A stretch of 33,521 nt of DNA from an uncultured Aeromonadales bacterium (GCA_902776275.1 CACYPI010000022.1:1-33521), one strand, 5' to 3'. Shown: positions 18,584 to 28,014, numbered from the stretch's first letter. Notes: a model not told the origin generated them from the sequence alone. A program made the numbers and translations.

Positions 18584-20440
18584 ATGGACAAAGGACAAAG
18601 CGCAAGCGCTGGCGGGGCCCGCCTGGGCACCCTTGCCGCCTTATTCCGCATCCGGCACGGCCTTGCCATCATCATCTCGGTCGGTATCGCGCTCTCGGCA
18701 GCCTGCGCGTTCGTCTCAGGGAGGATCCACTTTGCGGGGATCAAGGCCGACACCGTCGAGATCTCGGAGTTCTGCAGCGAAAACTTCAAGGCCCTCCTGC
18801 TCCAGTACGCCCGCGCAGCCGCGCTCTCGGCCGACCTCATATCCTCGCGCAACGGCCAGACGGCTGAAGTGCTTTCCCGTTCTCACATGATCCTCGACAT
18901 GATGCCGGTCCCAGCCCGCATGGCGATCGCAAAGGATGGCAGGTTCACAGAGCTTGTCGGCACCTTCAAGAGCGGCACCGGCGCCTTTGCCAAGCGCTCC
19001 CTGGATGAGATCCAAATCCTGGACGAGGACGCCATGAAGGCGGCCTCCGAGCATGAGACCATCGTCTCGTTGGCCCCGATCATGAAGGATGAGGGGATCT
19101 CGTTTGCGGTGATCCACCCCGTGTACGACGTGGACGGCTATGGCAGCGACCACCTCTGGGGGCACGTCATCCTGGTGGCCAAGCCCAGGGACGTCCTGTC
19201 CGAGATCTCGCAGCTCATCACGCCCTTTGGCAGCTACGGGGTCTCCTACACCTTAAGGTCCCGCTTCTACCCAGGCGGCATGAGGATCTTCGGAGACCAG
19301 CCGGGGAGCCTTGCCGCCTCGACCTCCTTCAACTTCCTGGGCCATGAATGGACGGTCAGCGCAAGCCCCAGGGCCAGCTGGCACGCCATCGCCGCCCCGG
19401 CGTGGATCCTCGTGCTGGGGCTGCTGCTCACCGCGCTTCTGGCCACGCTCTGGTCGTACGGGCGCTTCCTGGTGTTCGCCAACCGCTCGCTTGGCGAGGC
19501 GAACCTCGAGCTCAAGCGCTTGTCCGAGACCGATCCGCTCACCGGCGCCTGCAACCGCCAGGGCGGCAAGGAGGCGTTGGAGTCGCTCCTCTCCTCAAGC
19601 GGAGGCAAGGGCGTGGTGATGTGCGTCACCGATCTCGACGACTTCAAGCGCATCAACGACATCTACGGCCACCAGGCGGGAGACGAGGTGCTGCGCGACA
19701 TGGTGCGCGGCCTGAGGAAAGCCATGCTCGGGCGCGGCATGCTCTCGCGCATGGGCGGCGACGAGTTCGTCATGGCGCTTGAAGGCGGAGATCAGCTGGC
19801 GCTCGACGGCTTGGCGGCCTTTGCCGCCAAGCCACACTTTGCAAAGTTCAGCGGCGCCGTGGTGCAGTACTCCATATCGATAGGCGCGGCGCGCCTGCCC
19901 GATGACGCGCGGGATCTCAACAGCCTCGGCGCCTGCGCAGACCTGGCGCTCTACCACACCAAGCTCTCGGGCAAGTGCGGCCTTTCCTTCTACAAGAAGG
20001 AGAACACGCTCTCGGACCGCATCGAGATGGGCTTCTCGCGCTATGAGATCCAGGAGGGCTTCCCCTGCGGCCTGCTCATCTGCAAGTCAGGCGGGCGCGG
20101 GGAGATCCTCTACGCAAACCGCCGCCTCTTAAAGTCCCTGGGATTCAAATCGTTGGCCGCGCTCAAGGAGGCCTGCGGCGGTTACTCCGCGTCGCTCTTC
20201 CACAACGAGGACTCGCATGAGATAAAGGAACTCGCCGCGATGCACATAAGCCGGGGCTCCTCTGCTATAGGCTGCAGGCGCATGCGCATCCTCACGGGCG
20301 GAGGCGGCTACAAGGCGATGTTCGCGGCCGGTCAGATGGCCTCCCACAGCTACTACGGCGATCTGTGGTACGTCGTGCTGCTCGATGACGAGGATCTGCT
20401 CCCTCCTAAAAGCGCTCCTGCAGCCTGGAGCGAAGGCTAA
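18584..20440 (+). CDS. Membrane diguanylate cyclase: CHASE-like sensor, GGDEF, C-terminal PAS-like domain
   Basis: Diguanylate cyclases make cyclic di-GMP from two GTP. The 618-residue product has a membrane segment at about 24-46, a roughly 220-residue extracytoplasmic CHASE-like sensor (FAVIHPVYD is typical), a second membrane segment at about 268-292, then a GGDEF domain beginning at TDPLTGACNR with an intact active site G391-G392-D393-E394-F395. No RxxD inhibitory site is present five residues before GGDEF. After the cyclase, about 485-600 looks PAS-like (GLLICKSGGRGEILYANRRLLKSLGF). PAS domains more often precede GGDEF, so the order is unusual. An AAGGAG ribosome-binding site precedes the ATG. 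It lies between hupB and ppiD, which are neighbours in E. coli. Confidence 0.9.
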   Translation: MDKGQSASAGGARLGTLAALFRIRHGLAIIISVGIALSAACAFVSGRIHFAGIKADTVEISEFCSENFKALLLQYARAAALSADLISSRNGQTAEVLSRSHMILDMMPVPARMAIAKDGRFTELVGTFKSGTGAFAKRSLDEIQILDEDAMKAASEHETIVSLAPIMKDEGISFAVIHPVYDVDGYGSDHLWGHVILVAKPRDVLSEISQLITPFGSYGVSYTLRSRFYPGGMRIFGDQPGSLAASTSFNFLGHEWTVSASPRASWHAIAAPAWILVLGLLLTALLATLWSYGRFLVFANRSLGEANLELKRLSETDPLTGACNRQGGKEALESLLSSSGGKGVVMCVTDLDDFKRINDIYGHQAGDEVLRDMVRGLRKAMLGRGMLSRMGGDEFVMALEGGDQLALDGLAAFAAKPHFAKFSGAVVQYSISIGAARLPDDARDLNSLGACADLALYHTKLSGKCGLSFYKKENTLSDRIEMGFSRYEIQEGFPCGLLICKSGGRGEILYANRRLLKSLGFKSLAALKEACGGYSASLFHNEDSHEIKELAAMHISRGSSAIGCRRMRILTGGGGYKAMFAAGQMASHSYYGDLWYVVLLDDEDLLPPKSAPAAWSEG

Positions 20441-20470
20441 AAGCCATCCCTGATAACTGCATGATCTATG

Positions 20471-20488
20471 GCGGCGCATTTGCGCCGC
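20471..20488. terminator. Perfect hairpin between cyclase and transporter genes
   Basis: GCGGCGCA-TT-TGCGCCGC forms an 8-bp perfect stem 30 bases after the cyclase stop. There is no T run. Its position argues that the transporter does not start upstream of it. Confidence 0.45.
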
Positions 20489-20554
20489 AAGATGCGCTTT
20501 GTGCGAAAATTCGTCCCCGATCACACTTTCAGCGCGCCCGGGGCGCATAAGGAC

Positions 20555-21844
20555 ATGCCAGCAACCGCAGCAAAACAGCCCAAGAGGCTCTTCACCGCCA
20601 ACTACATCCTCATCCTTGCCACGAACTTCCTGCTCTACTTCGTGGACTACGCGATGATGCTCTGGACCACCGCCTGGGCCATCAGGCACTTCAAGGCGGA
20701 TGTGAGCGTCGCCGGCCTCGCCTCGGGGCTCTTCATCGTGGGCGCGCTCATCGCCCGCATCCCGATGGGCAGGTTCATCGACTTCATAGGCCGCCGCCGC
20801 ACTTTCGTGCTCGGTGCTGCCATCTACCTCGTGACCTCGCCGCTGTACATCCTCTGCCCGAACGTCTGGGTGCTCTGCCTCTTAAGGCTCGCCCACGGCT
20901 TCGGCTTCGGCACGACCTCCACGGCCGCCTCGACCGTGGTCGCCTCGATAATCCCGCTCTCGCGCATGGGCACCGGCATCGGCTATTTCACCCTAGGCCT
21001 CACGTTCGCCTCCGCCGTAGGCCCCTTTGTGGCGATGAACCTCGACTCCCAAGGCCTCTACGAGGCCGTGGTCTGGATCTCGACGGCCACCGCGGCGCTC
21101 GTGCTCATCGCAAGCCTCGTCATCAAGTGCCCGGAGCGGGCGATCCTTCCCTCCGAGAAGGAGAAGCTCTTCAAGGTGCGCGCAGGCGACTTCTTCGAGC
21201 GCCGGGCGGTGCCGATCTCAACCATCGCGCTTTTAGGCGGCATCTGCTACTCTTCGGTCCTAAGCTACATCGGCGCCTACGCGAGCTTCCGCGGCGTCAC
21301 CGGGATCGGCGCCACCTGCTTCTTCGTGGTGTTCGCGGCGATGACGGTCCTAAGCCGCCCCTTTGCAGGCTGGCTCATCGACCACCGCGGCGGCAACGTG
21401 ACCATAGTCCCGGCCCTCTTGTGCGTGGCGCTCTCGATGTGCGTGATGGCTGCCGCCGCATCCGACGTGATGTTCCTTCTGGGAGCGGCGCTCCTGGGCT
21501 ACGGCTACGGCACCATCACCGCAGGCTGCCACGCGCTGGCAGTCCACATCAGTCCCTTGCACCGCATAGGCGTGGGCACCTCGACCTACTTTGTGTTCTT
21601 AGACGGCGGCGTGGGCGTGGGGCCCTACTTACTGGGACTCTTCGTGGACCACCTGGGGTTCCAGTCCATCTACATCATCTCAGCTGTCATCGCGCTTCTT
21701 GCCATCGCGTTCTTCTACTGGGCGCTGCTGCGCCGCGGCTTGTTCTCCAGATCCCACATGCAGAGGACGGCGAAGGCTAAAATGCTCAGGCAGCAGCGCC
21801 GCAACCGCGGCCTCAAGGCCGCGGCGGAGCAGGGCGAGCAATAG
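20555..21844 (+). CDS. MFS transporter
   Basis: A major facilitator superfamily carrier of 429 residues with about 12 hydrophobic segments in two halves. The loop after segment 2 has the MFS motif A form GRFIDFIGRRR, and a second copy, GWLIDHRGG, lies between segments 8 and 9. Glycine-rich text (HGFGFGTTSTAASTVVAS) resembles drug or sugar-efflux members, but no substrate can be named. The frame is open back to 20468, which would place the start on a strong hairpin; the ATG at 20555 fits the protein better, though AAGGA is only 1-2 bases upstream, so the true start is uncertain. The C-terminus is basic (KMLRQQRRNRGLK). Confidence 0.85.
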   Translation: MPATAAKQPKRLFTANYILILATNFLLYFVDYAMMLWTTAWAIRHFKADVSVAGLASGLFIVGALIARIPMGRFIDFIGRRRTFVLGAAIYLVTSPLYILCPNVWVLCLLRLAHGFGFGTTSTAASTVVASIIPLSRMGTGIGYFTLGLTFASAVGPFVAMNLDSQGLYEAVVWISTATAALVLIASLVIKCPERAILPSEKEKLFKVRAGDFFERRAVPISTIALLGGICYSSVLSYIGAYASFRGVTGIGATCFFVVFAAMTVLSRPFAGWLIDHRGGNVTIVPALLCVALSMCVMAAAASDVMFLLGAALLGYGYGTITAGCHALAVHISPLHRIGVGTSTYFVFLDGGVGVGPYLLGLFVDHLGFQSIYIISAVIALLAIAFFYWALLRRGLFSRSHMQRTAKAKMLRQQRRNRGLKAAAEQGEQ

Positions 21845-21864
21845 AGCTGAACGGGGGTGCATTG

Positions 21865-22788
21865 ATGAGCTTGTTTGAGAAGATCGCGTTTTGCGACGAA
21901 CCCTATGATCCCGATCGCCGCGCCTACAGCCGCGCCTTGGAGTTCTGGAAGGCCGCAGGCAGCGCGCCCGGCGCGCTGTGCGCCGCGGCCGTCCAATCTG
22001 CAAGCCCGTCGCAGGACGAGGCGGATGCCGGGGCATCGCCCGACCCAAGGCAGGGGCAGGAGGGCTGGCTTGAGTCCTGGCTTGAGAGCGCCGCGAGCGC
22101 GGCCTCCTCGCGCCGGATCATAAAAAGCGGCGAGCCAAGCCGCGAGATGGTCGCCCTGGAGCACGAGTGGGGGAGCACCATGCTCATCCTGGACTCAGGC
22201 CGCGCCGCCGGTGGCGGGGCGCGCTTCATCCCCGACTTCAAGCTCAGCATGCTGCGCTTTTCTCCTGCCCCTGCCTACCTCGTGCAGGATCCCGCGCCGC
22301 TTCACGAGCACCAGGGCCCGGTGCTCATCGCGATGAACGTGGCTACCCCGGACGACCGCTTCATGCGCGACATGCACAAGTTCCTGATGCGCCGCGCCCG
22401 CGAGCTGGCCACCGCCTACAACGCGCAGGTGCACCTCGTCAACGCCGTGCGCCCGGTGTTAAGCCCCTACCCGGGGGACCTCGTGGGGCTGGCCCCGGAG
22501 ATCCTAGGCGAGAGGCTCAGGCGCGAGTGCTTCCAGAACCTCATGGACTTCGCCTCGCACTACGGCATCCCGGATGAGCACTGCCACGTCATCGACGGGA
22601 TCCCCGAGGAGGTGGTGCCGAACCTCTGCCATGCGCTCAGGCCCGCGTGCCTGGTCATGGCTAGCTCCGGCCGCTCGGGGATCGCAGGCTCGATCATAGG
22701 CAACGTCCCCGAGGCGATCATGCGCCGCGTGGACTGCGACATGCTCATCGTCCCGGAGAAGTGCCTCAAGTACCAGAAGATGGACTGA
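21865..22788 (+). CDS. Universal stress protein family (UspA-type domain)
   Basis: The 307-residue product ends in a clear Usp domain at about 148-300: PVLIAMNVA at its start, and the nucleotide-binding motif ASSGRSGIAGSIIGNVPEAIMRRVDCDMLIVP (G-x2-G-x9-G-S/T type) at the end. The first 145 residues are less conserved, rich in Ala, Ser and Glu, and may be a degenerate first Usp domain as in tandem UspE-like proteins. GGGGG lies 7 bases before the ATG at 21865; a TTG 3 bases earlier is less likely. It lies 20 bases after the MFS gene and is probably co-transcribed with it. ATP binding and a stress role are family inference. Confidence 0.88.
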   Translation: MSLFEKIAFCDEPYDPDRRAYSRALEFWKAAGSAPGALCAAAVQSASPSQDEADAGASPDPRQGQEGWLESWLESAASAASSRRIIKSGEPSREMVALEHEWGSTMLILDSGRAAGGGARFIPDFKLSMLRFSPAPAYLVQDPAPLHEHQGPVLIAMNVATPDDRFMRDMHKFLMRRARELATAYNAQVHLVNAVRPVLSPYPGDLVGLAPEILGERLRRECFQNLMDFASHYGIPDEHCHVIDGIPEEVVPNLCHALRPACLVMASSGRSGIAGSIIGNVPEAIMRRVDCDMLIVPEKCLKYQKMD

Positions 22789-22811
22789 GGACCGCCTCCC
22801 TGCCTTGCTTG

Positions 22812-22836
22812 GCGCGGCGCCATTCGTGCGCCGCGC
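22812..22836 (+). terminator. GC-rich hairpin after the Usp gene
   Basis: GCGCGGCGC (22812-22820), loop CATTCGT, GCGCCGCGC (22828-22836) form a perfect 9-bp stem. No T run follows. It separates the Usp gene from ppiD, for which a TAGAAT -10-like box lies at about 22847. Confidence 0.55.
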
Positions 22837-22926
22837 TCCCAGATGATAGAATATCCCGTGTTTTGATGCGCCTTGGCTCGTCCTTGGCGCAGGCGCGGCG
22901 TTTTGCCGCTTGAGAATGGAACAACT

Positions 22927-24852
22927 ATGCTAAGCGATACTCTGCGCGAAGGCGCGCACGGCAGGATCTTCAAGATCCTGTTCTGGATCATCATCCTCTC
23001 ATTCGTTTTCGCCGGCGTCGGCAACTACCTCATCCCGAGGCTCGACACCGATCCGGTGAAGGTCGGCGACTTCAAGATCACCTCGTCGCAGTGGACGGAG
23101 CAGTACAACCGCCAGACCCAGCAGATCATGCGCGCATACGGCCCCAAGGCCTCCGAGATGCTCGAGGACAAGGACACCGTCAAGCGCCTGCACATGCAGG
23201 TGCTCGAGTCGATGGTCGACAATGCCGCGCTCAACGCCGCGACCTGGGATCAGGGGATCCGCATCGGCGACGAAGAAGTGAAGGACGTGATCCGCAGGAC
23301 CCCGGCCTTCCAGAAGGACGGCAAGTTCGACAACGATCTCTTCCTGGCCTCCGTCCACAACATCGGCGCCTCGCCAGAGTCATACGCCGAGCAGCTGCGC
23401 ACCGGGCTGCTCTCGGACACCGTGCGCAACCCCACCGTCACGCTCTCCTCGCAAGTCATGCCCTATGAGTCCAAGATGCTCGGCAAGCTCTTCGCGCAGA
23501 CCCGCACCGCCGACATCTACTCGCTCGATCCCGCCTCGCTCAAGGACAGCGTGAAAGTGACCGGCGAGGAGGCCAAGGCCTACTACGACGCCCACCACGG
23601 CGAGTTCATGGATCCGGCCAACGTGCGCTTCACCTACGTCGTGCTCTCGGTGGACGGGATCAGCAAGTCCCTCAAGATCTCCGACAAGCAGGCCGAGGAC
23701 TACTACAACATGCACCAGGACGAGTTCCAGCTCCCCGAGTCGCGCGAGGTCTCCCACATCCTCGTCAAGAACGGCGAGGGCTCCAAGGCCAAAGTTGAGA
23801 AGGTGCAGCAGGCCCTCAAGAACGGCACGGCCTTCGCCGATGTGGCCAGGGAGTACTCCGACGATCCCAACACCGCCAAGGAAGGCGGCTCGATGGGCAG
23901 CGTGACCCGTGGCAAGCTCGCGGCCAACCTCGATGACGCGCTCTTCAAGCTTGCAAAGCCCGGCGACGTCTCCGATCCCATCGTCGATGACTACGGCACC
24001 CACTTCATAAGGCTCGACGGCATCTCCGCCGCCCACACCCCGGCCTTCGAGGATGTGAAGGAGAAAGCCCGCTCGTCGGCCCTGGCCGAGGCTGCCCGCA
24101 AGGAGTACGACGAGAAGCTCTCCCAGCTCTCCGACGTCTCCTTCGAGAACCCCGACTCGCTCGACGCCACCGCCAAGGCTCTGGGCCTTGAGGTGCAGGA
24201 CTCCGGCGTGCTCCGCTACGGCGACACCAGCGCCAAGTGGCCGCTCAACACCGAGGAGATGCAGAAGGCCGCCTTCAAGGAGGAGAACCGCACCTCCAAC
24301 GTCAACTCGCCTGCGATCTCGCTGGGCGACAGCGCTGCGGCGGTTATCAACGTCAACTCCTACAACGGCTCCAAGCTGCTTTCGCTTGACAAGGTGAAGG
24401 ACAAGGCCGAGGCTGCCGCCTACGACAAGAAGGCCTCCGGCGAGGCCGTCAAGATCCTCGAGGACTACGCCAAGGCGCTCAAGGCCGATCCCAAGGCCGC
24501 CGCCCCGCAGTTCGTGACCGCCAAGACCGGCGTGGTGCTCTCAAGGGGCTCCCGCGACGCCGATCCTGAGTTCACCGCCAGGGTCTTCGCGATGCCCGCA
24601 GAGCCCGGCAAGGCGACCCTGATCGCCCGCAACGGCAAGGTCGAGAGCCTTGCGATCCTCAAGGAGATAGGCGAGGGGACCGAGGAGCAGGAGAAGGCCT
24701 ACACCGCCTTCATCAACAGCCAGTTCCAGCAATTCGCCGCCTCCCGCGCCGAGGAGATGCTCTTCAAGGGCGCCCGCGAGCTCATGAAGATCAAGTACAA
24801 CGACGACGCCATCAACATGGTGATCAAGCAGGACTCCGGCGACACCAAGTAA
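22927..24852 (+). CDS. ppiD: Peptidyl-prolyl cis-trans isomerase D (periplasmic folding factor)
   Basis: PpiD is an inner-membrane anchored chaperone next to the Sec translocon. The 641-residue product has one N-terminal membrane segment (about 16-36), a SurA-N-like chaperone region, and one parvulin (PpiC) domain at about 277-370 (SREVSHILVKNGEG through GGSMGSVTRGKL and DYGTHFIRLDGI). Length fits the family (about 620). The ATG at 22927 is chosen because the protein then begins LSDTLREGAHGRIFK like other PpiD proteins; the frame is open to 22873. It is in the classical position after HU, but three genes intervene here. Confidence 0.94.
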   Translation: MLSDTLREGAHGRIFKILFWIIILSFVFAGVGNYLIPRLDTDPVKVGDFKITSSQWTEQYNRQTQQIMRAYGPKASEMLEDKDTVKRLHMQVLESMVDNAALNAATWDQGIRIGDEEVKDVIRRTPAFQKDGKFDNDLFLASVHNIGASPESYAEQLRTGLLSDTVRNPTVTLSSQVMPYESKMLGKLFAQTRTADIYSLDPASLKDSVKVTGEEAKAYYDAHHGEFMDPANVRFTYVVLSVDGISKSLKISDKQAEDYYNMHQDEFQLPESREVSHILVKNGEGSKAKVEKVQQALKNGTAFADVAREYSDDPNTAKEGGSMGSVTRGKLAANLDDALFKLAKPGDVSDPIVDDYGTHFIRLDGISAAHTPAFEDVKEKARSSALAEAARKEYDEKLSQLSDVSFENPDSLDATAKALGLEVQDSGVLRYGDTSAKWPLNTEEMQKAAFKEENRTSNVNSPAISLGDSAAAVINVNSYNGSKLLSLDKVKDKAEAAAYDKKASGEAVKILEDYAKALKADPKAAAPQFVTAKTGVVLSRGSRDADPEFTARVFAMPAEPGKATLIARNGKVESLAILKEIGEGTEEQEKAYTAFINSQFQQFAASRAEEMLFKGARELMKIKYNDDAINMVIKQDSGDTK

Positions 24853-24873
24853 CCAAGAGCATCCTGTCTGCAG

Positions 24874-24895
24874 GCCCGGCCCAACGCCGGGCTTT
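24874..24895 (+). terminator. Terminator of ppiD
   Basis: GCCCGGC (24874-24880), loop CCAAC, GCCGGGC (24886-24892), then TTT. The T run is short. Confidence 0.65.
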
Positions 24896-24930
24896 GTCGT
24901 ATCAGGATGGATGAAATTGCGGCCTGCCGA

Positions 24931-24942
24931 TTGCGTACGCAA
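24931..24942. repeat. 12-bp perfect palindrome of TTGCG/CGCAA half-sites
   Basis: TTGCGTACGCAA lies in the gap after ppiD, about 120 bases before the ATPase pseudogene. Its half-site is the same as in the array at 18461-18544. It may be a binding site or chance. Confidence 0.3.
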
Positions 24943-25053
24943 AGTGATGGAATGAGGCGCCAAAAGGCGGTGAAGCTCATGGGCTGCGAACGCAGGCCGG
25001 GGCAGGGCTTTGGCTATAATCCAAGCAATCAAGGAAACGGCAGGGAAACGGCG

Positions 25054-26353
25054 ATGTCATTCAAGAAGATCCTCAAAGGCAGCATGCCTTTTTGGAAAAG
25101 CCTCGCAGGAGAAAACGGTCATCGTCGACAAGACCGAATACATCGCACGCCTTGAGGATAGCGGCATCAAGATGGCGCTATTCCTGCGGCCGCGCCGCTT
25201 TGGAAAGAGCTTCCTCGCAAGGGCGCTTTACGCCTACCACGACACCGCGTTCAAGCGCGAGTTCGCGTCTTCCTTCAAAGGCAAAAAGCACCTGGATCGG
25301 CTCTCACCCAACTCCCCGCGCCAGCTCCTGCTGCTGCCTGATGATGGATTTCTCAGGGCTCTGCTCGGATCCCTCAAGGTCAAGAGAGAGCCTCGGCTTT
25401 GTCCTGCTCAGGACGATGACCGAGTTTTCAAAATACCATCCGGACAAGGGAATGCCTCTTGGCAAGATCTTCAAGCTGCCCACAGGCGATCCCTTGGCGA
25501 TGATGAAGGCGTTCGTGCGCTATTTCACCAAGCATGCCGGCGAGGACGACCTCATCTACATCATCATCTGCGAATGCGACACCCTTGCAGATGAAATCCT
25601 GGCCAGATCCCGCAAGGCTGTCCTTGATCCGGAGGCAATCCCGCCTGCGGACGATGGATCCCCCCAATGACTTCTCAGACCTCCTGAAAAGCTGCGCTGG
25701 AGGGAGCAGGGGCGCCCGATCGACCGCGTCTTCATGACAGGGGTCGTGGCAGGCACGATGGGCAAGCCGGACCCAGGCCTCGGCCTTTGCCAGGACATCA
25801 GCCTGATGGAATGGTGCAACGCGATGGCCGGGATCACGCTTGGCGAGCTCTCCGGCGTGATCGACGAGACCGTGGACTTTGCCAAGATCCCGGGGCTTTC
25901 GAAAGGAGAGGTCCTGGACATCATGCAAAGGGCTTTGACGGCTACGTGTTCTCGCCGCAATGCCATGAGCATGTGCTCAACACCAGCCTCTGCCTTACCT
26001 TCCTCCATGATCTCATCATGCAAAAGGGCTTGCCGCAGCGGCGTGATGATGGATCCATAGCAGAAGGAGAGGAAAAGCTCAGAGACGTGATGACTCTGGC
26101 GGATCCGCGAGTATGCGACGAAGCAGCCTCGCTGGCCTTGGACCACAAGCCCATCATTGCCAGGCCGCCGCGGGCGTTGGATTTGAAGCATGCCGGCCAG
26201 ATCGACTACGACGAGCTGGCATTGCCGCTGGCCTGTCTTGGATATCTCACGATCGTCCCCGGCCATGACAGCAAGGCAGATGGTGCCGAGACCTGCTGCA
26301 TGACGCCCAATGAGGTTTTCCACAACATCTTCCTTGAGTGGGCGGGATGCTAG
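25054..26353 (+). pseudogene. AAA-ATPase-like (PF09820-type) gene, multiply frameshifted
   Basis: Pieces in different frames follow the order of a family of AAA-ATPase-like proteins with a C-terminal nuclease-like domain: MSFKKILKGSMPF at 25054; then EKTVIVDKTEYIARLEDSGIKMALFLRPRRFGKS (P-loop variant) about 25104-25210; then MMDFSGLC, ESLGFVLLRTMTEF and DDLIYIIICECDTLADEILARS about 25342-25615; then DISLMEWCNAMAGITLGELSGVIDETVDFAK about 25794-25880; then DGYVFSPQCHEHVLNTSLCLTFLHDL; and finally LACLGYLTIVP and MTPNEVFHNIFLE before a TAG at 26351. At least four frame changes are needed, and the C-terminal domain is cut short. A TATAAT at 25015 could be a remnant promoter. It is non-functional. 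These families are numerous in gut bacteria and of unknown role. Confidence 0.85.
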
Positions 26354-26478
26354 GAAAGCCGCGCCTGCCAAGTGGCTTGAGCCCTCGCCGTAGGCTGCGC
26401 CAGGCGACGCGTCAAAACCGGCAAGGCCAAAAGCAAGCGCAGTTGAGGAGATCCAAGGCTGGAGTGCGCTGAGGCTCC

Positions 26479-28014
26479 TCACCTCTGCGACCGCAAAAGT
26501 TCGGCGCACAGGGCCTTCAACCCCTGTCGCGTCTTCGAGGCGCGCAGCGCGGCGGCTGAGGTGATCCCGCCTACCTCTGAGAATTTCAACTGCTCGCCCC
26601 CATCGCCCGCGTCTGCCGATGCTCCGCAGGCTGAAGCGCTTTCCGATCCCTGGGCACCGTCCATCGGGAACGCGGGTTCCTTCTTAGCCTTGCCCTTGCC
26701 GTCCAAGGCGGCATCCATCATGGATCCAGCCTCAAGCGGCGCCGATTCGTGGCTGTCGTAGCGCAGCGATCCCTCGATCACCTGCTCAAGGTCGATCTCC
26801 CCGCTTATGGGCGGGCGCTCCTTGAACCTGATGCGGCAGAGATCGCCGCAGCTCCTCATGCCGTGGGCGCGGATGATCGCGTCAAGCTCTGGCGGGCGCA
26901 TCCCGCGGTCGATGATGTTGACGCGGCGCACCTCCTCAGGAAGCGACATCCTCACCATCGCGCCCTTGACGTACACCGTCTCCTCCTCAAGATCGACCCG
27001 GTGCCAGGAGAGGAAGCGGCGCGGCCCCTTGAGCTCGTAGAAGCCCGAGGTCACGAGCAGGGGGTTGGCGCGAGGCGCCTCGTAGTCCGAGCCTTCCTGC
27101 ATGAGGTTCAAGTTCCTCACTATGGCCCGAAGGCGCACGATCTCCGTCCCGCCGCCCTGGAGCAGCACCCCGGCGTCGCCTGCGAAGGCCTCGGCGTCCG
27201 GGGTGTTGAACACCAGGGCGCCTTGGAGAGCGCGCGAGGCCAGATCGGCCCTCAGGTAGTCGGGCAGCGAGGCGATGGCGCTGCCGCGCGATGACTGCGA
27301 GTAGGCCGAGTAGCTGTCGGCCTCGCGCACGATCGCGCAAAGCGGGCTTTCCTGATCGAAAAGCTCCTCAGGCTCCATGAACGGCCTTGTGAAGCTCAGG
27401 GCCCCCAGGCAGTCGCGGAAGAGCAGCAGCGCCATGCAGTAGCGCAGATTGGCGTGGACGCGCCTGCGCCCCTTGTTGAAGCTCACGCAGATCCTTTGAT
27501 CAGCGATCCCTTCCATGAAGTCGTCGAGCCGCTCCCTCAGCGGATCCCAGATCCTGCCTGCGACATCTGACACCTCGTAGTCCGAGATCGGCTTTCCGAG
27601 ATCGTGCATCAGCGCGAGCATCATCACGCACAGCCTGGGGCGGAAGCTGTCCTGGGCGCTGCCTGAGTCCATGCCCTCCATGGCGTTGAGCGCGGTGAGA
27701 AGCGAGTGACGGAAGAGCCCTCCTGCGTCGGGATCGTGCACAGCCTCCGAGGCAGGAAGCGACGAGATGGTCGAAGCCAGGGACGCGATGAGCGGCATCG
27801 CCGCCTCATCCCAGATCTGCTCAGGCGCATCGAGGGCGAAGCGCAGCCTGCCGATGAGGGCGCGGTAGCGGTAGAGCAGGGTCCTGCCGTCCGCGTACTT
27901 GAAGATGTGGCAGCCGGACGGCCCCACGGCGAACACCGGGCCATCGGCGGGATCGCCGGGGCGGAGAGCAGGGTGCCTTGGAACTCTTTTGATGCGTAGC
28001 AGCTTGCCGAACAT
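26479..28014 (-). CDS. HD-domain protein related to TraI_2/MobH relaxases
   Basis: The 511-residue product has the relaxase-like start LPASEAVHDPDAGGLFRHSLLTALNAM (86-112), where TraI_2/MobH proteins have a PASxxHHHxxxGGLxxHSL motif, and an HD pair H137-D138 (LMHDLGKPISDYEV). Candidate metal ligands are H93, H103, H137 and D138, but the HHH triplet is reduced to a single H. Residues about 290-420 (GGGTEIVRLRAIVRNLN, NPLLVTSGFYELKGP) could be the C-terminal winged-helix-like part of the family. The tail (430-490) is low-complexity. An excellent AGGAGG ribosome-binding site precedes the ATG. No mating-pair, integrase or oriT-like feature is nearby, so it is an orphan: either a domesticated HD phosphohydrolase or a remnant of an integrative element. 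Confidence 0.65.
   Translation of the reverse strand: MFGKLLRIKRVPRHPALRPGDPADGPVFAVGPSGCHIFKYADGRTLLYRYRALIGRLRFALDAPEQIWDEAAMPLIASLASTISSLPASEAVHDPDAGGLFRHSLLTALNAMEGMDSGSAQDSFRPRLCVMMLALMHDLGKPISDYEVSDVAGRIWDPLRERLDDFMEGIADQRICVSFNKGRRRVHANLRYCMALLLFRDCLGALSFTRPFMEPEELFDQESPLCAIVREADSYSAYSQSSRGSAIASLPDYLRADLASRALQGALVFNTPDAEAFAGDAGVLLQGGGTEIVRLRAIVRNLNLMQEGSDYEAPRANPLLVTSGFYELKGPRRFLSWHRVDLEEETVYVKGAMVRMSLPEEVRRVNIIDRGMRPPELDAIIRAHGMRSCGDLCRIRFKERPPISGEIDLEQVIEGSLRYDSHESAPLEAGSMMDAALDGKGKAKKEPAFPMDGAQGSESASACGASADAGDGGEQLKFSEVGGITSAAALRASKTRQGLKALCAELLRSQR

Noticed and set aside
25054..26353. Programmed frameshifting in the AAA-ATPase gene
   Set aside because: Several shifts at unrelated places and a missing C-terminus fit decay, not a recoding signal.
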